From Strigamia acuminata (taxonomy: Eukaryota > Arthropoda > Chilopoda > Geophilomorpha > Linotaeniidae), in contig OX442317.1 in NCBI GenBank assembly GCA_949358305.1, positions 14,018,491 to 14,078,490 of the forward strand: a stretch of DNA of 60,000 bases. The letters are read 5' to 3'. Below are positions 1 to 8,592 of this stretch, piece by piece. Positions within the stretch are counted from its first letter, which is position 1; each line of letters starts with the position of its first letter. A program made the position numbers and the translations under genes. The notes under the pieces are model-generated. The model did no database searches. It worked only from the letters and a program-made list of their open reading frames with translations, and was not told the origin of the DNA.

Positions 1-17
1 AGCGTTTAAGTTTTGCA

Positions 18-45
18 CTCCATATAACTGCTTAAAGCAGGGGAG
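18..45 (+). promoter_or_regulatory. BEL-type leader RNA hairpin (diverged copy)
   Basis: CTCC (18-21) pairs with GGAG (42-45). Inside that, CTGC (28-31) pairs with GCAG (37-40) around the loop TTAAA. The same 28-nt design occurs in the leaders of elements A, C and D, but with CTGG/CCAG as the inner stem. Both sides of the stem changed together, which supports a folded RNA. Function is unknown; packaging, dimerisation or translation control are possible. Confidence 0.55.
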
Positions 46-2383
46 TTTCTGTTTGAATTAAGTTAGAATTTAGTTTTGCCTTCCTGTTGTTGAGCTTGTC
101 CAGGAGGTGTCAGTGTGGTGTGTACGAGTCAAGTCAAGCTGAGCGGGACAATGCAATTGTCTTCAAGGAGCTTGTGGTTGCAAGGTCGCATCATGTGGTT
201 GGCACATCAGGACGATGAAGACGGCTGGACAGTTAGCGGTGCAAGCGGGTTGCTGGTCGGTGCAGACAAGTCAAAGGACAAGTCACGCTCCAGTCAACTG
301 AGCATTAACGCCAAGTCGTACGGGAAGGTGGACGCCTGCCGTCAGGGCAGAAAAGAAAGAAGACAAGCTTTGCTTTTATTAGTTTAGAAAGAAGTTTGTT
401 AAGATTGAGAGTTTTATCCAGGTGCTTTTGCGGTGTTTGGTTTTTTGGTTTTGAAGTTGATACAGGCAGTTATGTTTAACGTTTTACTGTGTGAGCAGAC
501 TCGGTGCTTTGCGTGGGAGCGACCTGAGAGTATGGTCCCCTTGCTCAAGCAATTTGAGAAAGGGCCACGCTCCTGAATTTTCGAAATAAGTTTGGTTATA
601 ATATTTTGAAAGGCTGTAAGCACTTGGACACTTCTCTCAGTCTAAAATTTTGTTTGCTTGTGTTTGAAGTTCTTTCTAGCTTTAAGAGTTGATTAAGTTT
701 TGAGGTCAGGTCTATTGTGAACTGTTAGGTTGACTGACGGCAGATTGGCCATGTTTGAGGCTGATGAGAAGCGGTCCCGCGCTCGTTTGCTTGTTCTTTC
801 GGTTGTGGCAATCGAGTGGTCGCTCCTTCTCCCCTACTACACTCAGCCAGTTATATTGGGTTGCGTGGGAGAGTGGAGGCGAGGGATCCCGTCTCAATGG
901 CCGCCGTGTTTGTCCGCCAGCCTTTCAGTGGACTGACCACATGGAAGAGTGCGTTTTGATTGTATTTTGGGGGACTTCCGTATTATTTAGTTGATTGTTT
1001 AAGCAGGTGTTAGTGTGTGAGGTTTTTCAGAAGAACCTGTGCGTGGGTTGAGATAAGATAAGCCACACTAGCTGTTTAATTAGAGAAAGCGGAAATTTAG
1101 GAATCAGTCTTCCATTCAGTCTCGTTTGTGATAAAAGGTTTTTGAGAAGTTACTGCTAAGAATTTGTAGATGTTCCCACTTCCAGCGTGTTGTACCTTTG
1201 TTTTACTGCGTTCACAATTGGTTAGGAAGTTTGGATGCGTTACTGGGTTTGTCATTATTTTCTCGGTGTAAACCTTTTAGTTATAAGTTAGTTCAGAGTT
1301 TTGGGGAAAATTGCTTGTTAAGTTCGCAGCCACCAAGCGTCTTTGCGAGGGCGCTTGTAGATCAGTTGGGTGGGTACCCCCCTTTTTGGAAAGTTAGTTA
1401 CTGCATGTTGGGGCTTGTTCAGGGTGAAACGATCGTCCATTAGGGTCAGTCTTTCAAATTCGAGACAATTGATGTTAGTAAGTGTAGTCTCCACCTTGCA
1501 CATTGTGTGGTTGGAAGGGGTATAAGGGCGCTTAATTGATCAGATCAGGGTTGTAAGAGCATTTTTCGAGACTCCAAAGTTGTAGAATTAGATATTAGAG
1601 GTTAACAGTCTTTAAATTTATTTTTTATTGAAAGTTGTCTTTATAAGAAATAGAAAGTTACATATTCGGGTTTTTTTTTTGTGCGATTAGTTAACCTGCT
1701 TGTTCGAGCACCCATTTGGCGCTTAGCCATTTGCGGTTGGCGGAGCAGAGTGCCGCGTTGACGAATGGAACAATGGTTGGTCAGCAAAGCCAGCGAGAGA
1801 GGTAGTGTTTGAGGATGTTTTAGAATTTCATTTTTGGAAAAAGAAACGCAGCACTTCTCTCTCTTTTGAAGACTTGTTGTTCCTGCGGTTTAAGTTAAGA
1901 TAGTTTTCCGAATTTGTTTCTTAGGGAATTTAGTTGTAGCATAGTTAAGTAGTCCACTCACAATGGATTCCAGTGTTGTCCCACACTCAGTTCTTGGATA
2001 CATTCTGGGACTGGGGTTCAAAGAGCCAAGGCCTATTGCCTTGCAGTCAGAGTGGCAGTAGGAGAAGAAAGAGGACAATAAGCCCCGTTGGTTCGGATTA
2101 AGGTTAGAAAGAGCCAAAGAGAGATAAGTCTTATTTGTCAAAACAGAAAAGAGAGGTTGTTGAAGTACGCCGATAGGGCGGGGCATTCGTCAGTCAACCC
2201 TCAAATTCCCAAAGCTGCCTCGTGACGTTGCAATGTGTAACGTGATAAGCATGTGAGATCTCGTTACAAGAGTCGCGTTGGATAGGGAATTAGCATTAAC
2301 ATGTGAGTGTTGAGTTAACGGTCACTTGCATAGGTTCATTTTGCACTGCTAACCAAAGTCAGTCGAACTGAACAATAGAAAAA

Positions 2384-2520
2384 GGGCTTTAGTCGGTTAA
2401 CAGTTGGTCCGTCGAACCCCGAGTTGGAAAAAATGGCTTTAGTTGGTTAACGGTGGCCCAACAAACCCAAAGAAAAAGGTTTTAGTTGGTTAACGGTGGC
2501 CCAACAAACCCATAGAAAAA
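2384..2520 (+). repeat. Three tandem ~45-50 bp units with hairpins
   Basis: Units begin near 2384, 2435 and 2478. Each contains TTTAGTYGGTTAAC and ends in an A-rich run. In units 2 and 3 GTTGG can pair with CCAAC across an 11-nt loop; unit 1 is diverged, with CGG facing CCG. The units lie directly before a second, different hairpin array. Confidence 0.6.
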
Positions 2521-2531
2521 GCATTTAGAGA

Positions 2532-2717
2532 GTCTTAAGCGGATGATAGTTAAGTCAGTCAGGCTTAAGCAATTAGATGGTCTTAAGCGGATGATAGTTC
2601 AGTCCGTCAGGCTTAAGCGAATAAGAGGTTTTTTAAGCGGATGATAGTTAAGTCCGTCAGGCTTAAGCGAATTAGAGGTTCTTAAGCGATTGATAGTTTA
2701 GTCTATCAGGCTTAAGC
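2532..2717 (+). repeat. Four tandem ~48 bp units with CTTAAGC/GCTTAAG hairpins
   Basis: Each unit opens with CTTAAGC (2534, 2582, 2681; TTTAAGC near 2632) and closes with GCTTAAGC (2563, 2610, 2661, 2710), so each can fold. The linkers resemble AATTAGAGG. In the fourth unit the inner stem is extended as TGATAG/CTATCA where the others have TGA/TCA, which is consistent with selection on pairing. The region looks like structured RNA rather than coding sequence. Confidence 0.65.
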
Positions 2718-5404
2718 AAGCACTTTTGTGCAAGCATTAGGGTTAGTGAAAGGTTAGGAGCCCAGAAGCAGAGTTCTTTCACTTTCTCGGTTGTTCTAGG
2801 ACAGGGTACACTCGCCCTTAGTGACAAGGTGCGAGTCCAACAACCTTGATGTGAGAAAGGGCCAGGGATTCTATATTCTTTTCTCTTTTAGGCAGAGCCA
2901 CGCGTTTTTTTTTTGGTTTAGTTTCGTATACTTACTCAAGGTGCATGGGGTAAAGTTCTTGAGGGTCCTCGTCAGTCGGGGCATGGTTTCGGTCTCGCGG
3001 GGGATGGAACGGAACTGTTTTTTGGGCGTGTCGGTTCTCTGGTGGACACTCGTGTTATTGGACCCAATACACGAGGAGCTAATCGGTTTTAGAGGGTGAA
3101 CTTCATCACCATACTTTAATTCCTGTTGCTCACGTTCTCCTGAGCTTCTGAGCACTGTTCAACTTTCGGTCTTGTCTATTGCTCGTCCGAGATGGGCAGT
3201 AAACTTTGCCTTGGTACTTAGATTGTGCAAGGAAGTCTTCTCCTCCTTTGGATCCGGGTTTCTTTTTGCCTATGCATGAGATTGAGTCAGTTAATTCGTC
3301 AGATGCGTCAAGCATTGGGAGATGTGCGATCAAAGTTGAGTGGATCGCAACTTGTTTTCACGCCCCCTCCTACCCAAAGTTTTGAGCAGAGAAGCACAAG
3401 TGTTTTTGGCGGAACACAGGTGCACAAGTTTTTTTTGGGGTTCATGAGAGAAAAGGGCAGAGGTTAGAAATGAAGAGTAAGTCGTGATTTCGAGTCCCCT
3501 TGGGCTAGCTTCCAATAGGAGAACGTAGAGGCGACGATATAGTAGAAATTAGTAATTAGCCTTTTTTGTTAGTGTTTGATTTCGGAGCTTTTTGCGACGA
3601 GTCTGACGGTCACACGACCATGGGGTTGAGGTTAGTGGCGTATCAGATACTCGCGGAAGTCTTCTGAGATAAAAGCTTAGTTAGTCAAAGGTTAGTTAAT
3701 TCATAGTTTATACTTTTAAAAGGTGGGTTTCTCTCACAAAGAAATTCACAGATGTTGTTTTTTTTCGACCTTTTCTGGCTCCGGCATTAGTGGTTTAAAC
3801 GCCGTGGCAGCATTCTTCTTCTGTCGGGAGGAAAATGGGTTATGATAGGAAGGAAGGTTTAGCTGAGATGTTAGCCAGAGAGAAGGTCGAATGAGGAGAA
3901 AGCATTGAGGATAATTCGCGGTGTCAGGGGATACCCCTAGTTTTTCGTTAAAAAAAAGGAATTATGTGTTGTGCGCTCTTAGATTCAAATTTTTGGCTTG
4001 TCTTGTGTTAGTTTAGCAGAGCCCTGCTTGTAGTGGAAAAAAAATTGAGAAAAGATTTTGTACTACTAGTCGGGTGGGGCACGATTGAAGTTACTTGTCT
4101 TAAATTTAAGTGGCCGCTTCTCGTTGTGAGAGTTCTAGAGAGGTTTGAATGAAGATTTCACTAAGGGAGGGGTTTCGTTTTCTGCAATGTCAACAGGTAA
4201 CTGTTTTTTAAAAAGTGAGCACAGTTTTCTTGATTTTTCAGGTGTAGTTAGACTGGGGGTGTGTTCTTTGACATTGCGTATTATTGGTTCCAATTGTTAT
4301 TTTGGTTCATTACACAGTTTAGTTTAGTTCTTTCTAGTGGAAGATATTTAGTTTAAAGGAAATTGGGCACGAGTTTATCTTTGCAGTGAGTTGCCGCCTG
4401 AGTGGACGGTCGCTGGCTTGGCTGGTTGTTTATCATCAAGTCGTGAGTTGATCGCCTGTTTAGGTTGGTCGCTTGGCGTCCCAACGATGAATTGGTTGGT
4501 TTTTGCTTAGTTAGATAGGAATCTGCTTTAGCTTTCTGCGGCATTTTCGTTTCAGTTTGATGTCAACTTTGGCAGGCTTCCTGAATGGATCAATGGCTGA
4601 GCTCAGGTGCTTGCGTAAGTCGGTGTCTTTAGGGGCGAATTTTGTCTGAGGATTCAAACTACCTCTTAAAGGAAGTGTATGAGAAGTCGGTTCGTTAGTT
4701 TAGCTTTAAGGTTATTTGTGGTTTAGTGGTGTCTTGTCGTTGACTGACCCCATTGGTTGGGGGTCTCAGTTTCCCAAAGTTGACTGCAGGTCAATCTCTA
4801 TGGGAGAGACAAGCTCTTTTTTTTGTGATTGTTAGTCGTTTCTTTGTATTACGAGTTGCAGGTTAGAGTCCGGTTATTTTGCAGTATGTCTAGGATCTTC
4901 TCGTTTCAGGGGACCCGCTCCTGTTCATGTTAATGTATTGTTAACAGAAGAGTCAATATATTTTCGATTTGGGAAAAGGGGTTCTATGATTCGTTGTGGA
5001 TTCTTGCCAAGGGATATAGGCATGGTGAAAGTCAGTATGCTCGGTCTTTTCTCCATGAATGCGGTTCCTTCAGGGCGGCTGCTCTCTTCTTTTTTGGCCG
5101 GCAGCGATGTTGCGAGCAAGAACGCAACAAAAAGGATCTGGAGATTTCACGTTGTTCATCTTCTGAAAGAAAGAAAAGGCTTTTTAATTTTGTTGTCAAG
5201 TTTAGATAGATTTTTAACACATATCTGACATGCCCAGTTGGTTTGCCGCTTTGTTGTCACGATCCTGGTAGTTCAAGAGGGTTGTCACTTCGCCTGCCAC
5301 ACCTGGAATGTTTGAAAGTTGTGTTTTTAGTCTTTTGTAATTAATTTATGTGTCTTTTTCACGTTTCTGAGTTATTTCTAGTATTTGTAAGTTCTCTCCT
5401 GTTT

Positions 5405-5470
5405 CCAGTTCACTTGCGAAGGAGATAGGCGTGCATCGGCAAGATGGCCGCCATAGCGCAAGTGAACTGG
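5405..5470 (+). repeat. 14-bp perfect inverted repeat (hairpin)
   Basis: CCAGTTCACTTGCG (5405-5418) is exactly complementary to CGCAAGTGAACTGG (5457-5470) across a 38-nt loop. The loop contains ATGGC-C-GCCAT, a further small palindrome with a YY1-like CCAT core. No gene is nearby. A structured RNA element or remnant termini of a small transposon are possible. Confidence 0.6.
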
Positions 5471-6204
5471 GAGATGGGAAGAACCTGAAATAAGCACAAT
5501 TGTAGTTTTTGGTGCTTATTTTGCTTGTGATTTAATTTATACTAACTTGTATTGGTGTTTAAGGTAGTCCACAGGTGTCTTGGGTCGCTGGATGGGCGTT
5601 GGACATCGTTTGTGAGCGTTTGCGAGCGTCGGGCGTGAGCGTACGCCTTGCGACGCCTCTCGTGGTCGTGTGGGTCCTGCAAATGAGTTGAATTGGTCGG
5701 GTTTCAATGCCCAAGCACTGGGAAAGCTGTACTGACCGTTCTAAGACGCAGATCCATCGTTGAGAAGGCCTGTGAGTCGCTCGCGACCTTGTTTGGCTCC
5801 ATTCACGTCATTTTAGCAGTTGCATGGTCGCCATCTTGGATTTGGTGCTGCACTGTTGCCCTGTTATTATTTCTTTTGGGGTTTTGAGGAGACCTGGACA
5901 TAGGGAATATTTACTAGTTATTGTTTGTATAAATTACCAATATTAAGGGTTGTTAATCTAAGCTTTTACCTTTGTTATTGTATGGTTGTTACGGGTTAAG
6001 GTTTGTGACACTTTGCGCCCTCTTTTGGTGGCAATTGGGGTTTGGGCTCAGCATTGTGTTTTGAGTGCAGTTAATGTTAGTTTTAGCCTTTGAATTATCT
6101 GTTAAGTTTGAGTGAAGTGCTGTTTGCACAGGTCATACTGTTTTCAAGGTGTTAGGTTAAGTTTTGCCTTTATTTATGTTAAGTTTGACATCTGTTGTCT
6201 ATAT

Positions 6205-6748
6205 TGTTACGAGCGCAGACCTCGCTGTACGACAGCGGGCCTAAACGCTCTGTTTAGAGAATTAATTCTGAAAGCTCTCACTAGGCACACTGGAGTTTCC
6301 AAATCCGCTCACCAGTTGTCACTGTGTTAATTATGCACAGGGCAACTGGACTAATCAATCAAGTAGAGCGGGGGTGGACCCAGAGTTTACCTGGTGAGCT
6401 AAGTGGGTTTGAGAGAGCAGAAATGTTCTGAGCCTCAAACAGTTAACATGGTAAGTAAAGGCTTCTGTGGACCAGCGCACACAGCGCTTGGTCCCACCCC
6501 GCCTTTCCAAATTCATAGAGATATAATTTGATTATCATTCTTGCTTTCTTGCTTTATGTTTATGTAAAATAAAGGATTATGTTTATCATTTGATTTTGTT
6601 AAGTTTGTAATAAGTCCCATAGAATAAAAGAGATTTATTTAAATGATAAATCAGTTCTCTCAATCATTTCACCTAAAGGATTTCAAGGTCTTTGCTAAAT
6701 TAATTAGCATTTGTTATGTGTGTGGATCACCCCAACCCACACGTAACA
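6205..6748 (+). repeat. Gypsy 5' LTR
   Basis: 544 bp, terminal inverted repeat TGTTACG...CGTAACA. It contains two AATAAA signals (6568-6573, 6623-6628) and a strong splice-donor match, G|GTAAGT, at 6451. It appears identical to the 3' LTR at an offset of 6,798 bp. Confidence 0.95.
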
Positions 6749-7271
6749 AAGTGGTGGAGATGCGGATTTAAAAGACCCTGTATAATCGCTTTATTTAAGA
6801 GCTAAAATGTTAGTAAAAATCTGGAATTTTGAGTAAAATAGTTGAAAATTTGTCCCTGAAAATGAGTAAGGTTGAGAAAGCAAATTGCCTATAATATTAT
6901 CAGATTTGAAAGCAAATAAAGAGACTTGTGAAAATCAATTTTAGTGTGAAAATTGAGAATTGGGAATGAATATTTAATTGTTTTGTGTGAAAATGTTGAA
7001 TATTTAATTATCTTGTGTAAAAGTGTTGAATGTTTAAGTGTTTGAGTTGAAACTGAGCATGAATGTTAAATGAGTTTGCATGTTACTGAATATTTAATTA
7101 GTTGAAAACAATTAAACAGTATTTTAGAATTAAAGCCTAGTTTTAATGATGAATCATTTTAGGGTTATAAATATTTTGAATAATTTTAAGAATTGTAAAT
7201 AGTTTTAAACAATTTTAACTTATGCACAGTTATAGGTAATAATATTATGAATTATTTTCTTTTTTCCCTAG
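6451..7271 (+). other. Possible leader intron of the Gypsy element
   Basis: A consensus donor (ATG|GTAAGTAAAG, cut before 6451) lies in the LTR. A strong acceptor, a long T/C run ending CCCTAG at 7271, lies about 250 bases before the gag ATG. The DNA between them, especially 6780-7255, is very AT-rich and has no ORF. Splicing would remove the primer-binding site, leaving a translation-only mRNA while unspliced RNA serves as genome. This is prediction only. Confidence 0.4.
6752..6763 (+). other. Gypsy primer-binding site, probable tRNA-Ala
   Basis: Three bases after the LTR end lies TGGTGGAGATGC, complementary to a tRNA 3' end reading GCATCTCCACCA. I recognise that ending as typical of eukaryotic tRNA-Ala. 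The match stops after about 12 bases. The assignment rests on memory of tRNA sequences. Confidence 0.6.
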
Positions 7272-7524
7272 CATGGTGAAAGTGTTTTAGTGATTAGTGT
7301 TTCACAAGTGAGGTGAATTTGTGATTTGTGAAAGTTTGTGTCTTCTGTTGTGAAGTGGATCTACAGTGGAACTGGATTCCTCCAACATAACATTTCGCAA
7401 GAAATCATCAAGTATAATTGCGGACCGAGGACAACTTTACACATTAACAACAGAATTCAAGTCTGATGAACATTTGGATAGTGAGATAGAACCAGAGGAT
7501 AGTGAACCTCTAGAAGAAGTCAAG

Positions 7525-8592
7525 ATGGCGACTAGTTCAACTGCAACCTTGGAAACCCTATTAAAAGGACTAGTAGTGCAAAAGCGCAATCCAGTCAATT
7601 ATGATACCAAAACTGGGAACATTGACGAATGGATTGTTGGTTATGAAGCGATTGTTGCTACGGATACGGAACGTGCCAAGCATCTGCCGATTGTAATGAA
7701 GGAAGATGCGCTCTCCTGGTACGTCGAGCAGCTACAAGCTAACCCTAGCTGGGCTTGGGACGAATGGAAAGCAGCATTGCAGAAAAAATTCCGCCGTAGG
7801 CCCGAGCACGTCCTCAATACCCTACACGCCCTTAAGCATGAAGAAGGGACAGCCATTGACTTTATTAAGAAAGTTCTCCACTTGTGTTCATTTGCCAGAC
7901 CAGCCCTCAGTGAAACCCAGAAAATCAACTATGTCTATCAGGCTATGAAACAGCCGATAAAAGACAGGTTGATGACAGTTTTTCCTACAGCTATGGATGA
8001 TTTGATGGAAAGAGTTCAGCTTTATGAAGCCCATGGAGTGAGGGAAGACCCGTCGACAGCTTTACTGACCCTCGTACAGAAACTTGTGGCTGACAAGGCG
8101 ACCGTCGCACCGTCAACTTATTTGACTGGAGTGGCAGAAGCCCCAAAGTCGCATGCAGAACTGGTAGCAGAAAACAATTTTCTAAAAGAACAGAATATGT
8201 TTTTGCAGAATGGCGTATTGCAAGAGACGATCTCTCCAATTTTCCATCAAGGGACTTGGTTTACCCCAGTCAACAATCAGCGTCAAGGAGGAAATTTTTT
8301 CCGAGGAACCCAGCAGAAGCAGCAGCAATCTCAGCAAAGTTCTCCGCAGAACTGGCAGAATTTTCAGCAGCAGCAAACTGGACCCGGATGTTTCCATCAG
8401 CCCAACTGCACCTGCTGTGCGTCACAAAACAGAGGTGGCGGTGGGAAGAGGCGTGATACTTGGCGTTATAATAATAAGAATAATGAAGAAAATAACAGTA
8501 ACCAAGGAAATGGTCCTGCTAACAATAACAGCGGTAATAACCAAGCAAGAAATCCACCTGGGAATCAAAAACAACAGAACCGGGGAAACTAG
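7525..8592 (+). CDS. gag: Gypsy Gag protein
   Basis: Structural capsid/nucleocapsid protein, 355 aa from the ATG at 7525 (AAGATGG context). The frame is open 53 codons further upstream but has no ATG there. Residues about 30-175 resemble the retrotransposon Gag (capsid) domain, with a W-rich helix (ALSWYVEQL, WDEWKAAL) followed by KKFRRRPEHV and a YEAHGV region. The C-terminal third is Gln/Asn-rich and basic. It has a Cys/His cluster (CFHQPNCTCC) but no standard CX2CX4HX4C knuckle, so RNA binding may rest on the basic tail. The stop is TAG at 8590-8592. The pol frame overlaps and is reached by a probable -1 shift. Confidence 0.9.
   Translation: MATSSTATLETLLKGLVVQKRNPVNYDTKTGNIDEWIVGYEAIVATDTERAKHLPIVMKEDALSWYVEQLQANPSWAWDEWKAALQKKFRRRPEHVLNTLHALKHEEGTAIDFIKKVLHLCSFARPALSETQKINYVYQAMKQPIKDRLMTVFPTAMDDLMERVQLYEAHGVREDPSTALLTLVQKLVADKATVAPSTYLTGVAEAPKSHAELVAENNFLKEQNMFLQNGVLQETISPIFHQGTWFTPVNNQRQGGNFFRGTQQKQQQSQQSSPQNWQNFQQQQTGPGCFHQPNCTCCASQNRGGGGKRRDTWRYNNKNNEENNSNQGNGPANNNSGNNQARNPPGNQKQQNRGN
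8583..8589 (+). promoter_or_regulatory. Probable -1 ribosomal frameshift site
   Basis: GGGAAAC reads G GGA AAC in the gag frame, the X XXY YYZ pattern of retroviral -1 slippery sites. The gag stop TAG follows immediately at 8590, with a second TAG at 8593 in the same frame. After a -1 slip the pol frame is open from 8589. The pol frame is closed by TAA at 8538-8540, so the shift must happen in a window of about 50 bases. I could not see a clear downstream stem-loop by eye. Confidence 0.75.

Larger units (their letters stand above)
1..6204 (+). other. Non-coding G/T-rich region, probable interior of a BEL-related non-autonomous element
   Basis: No ORF here is longer than about 100 codons and none resembles a protein family, so I see no gene. 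The plus strand is strikingly rich in G and T (many GTTAG/TTAGT words), as is the sense (minus) strand of element F further right. Two links tie it to BEL leaders: the hairpin at 18-45 matches the BEL leader hairpin, and 5826-5845 matches 20 bases of element D's leader on the opposite strand. I infer the inside of a plus-strand BEL-related, non-coding LTR element whose 5' end lies before the window. A host long non-coding RNA is the alternative. Confidence 0.45.

Noticed and set aside
115-387. Short open frames across 1-6204
   Set aside because: They are isolated, composition-driven, and show no domain, no conserved neighbour and no consistent start. I treat the region as non-coding.
6752-6763. 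A tRNA gene at the Gypsy primer site
   Set aside because: Only the 3' end complement is present; no cloverleaf sequence surrounds it. I saw no complete tRNA or rRNA gene anywhere.
7366-7524. Upstream extension of Gypsy gag
   Set aside because: The frame is open but starts at GTG and has no ATG; the ATG at 7525 has a good context and begins the plausible Gag.
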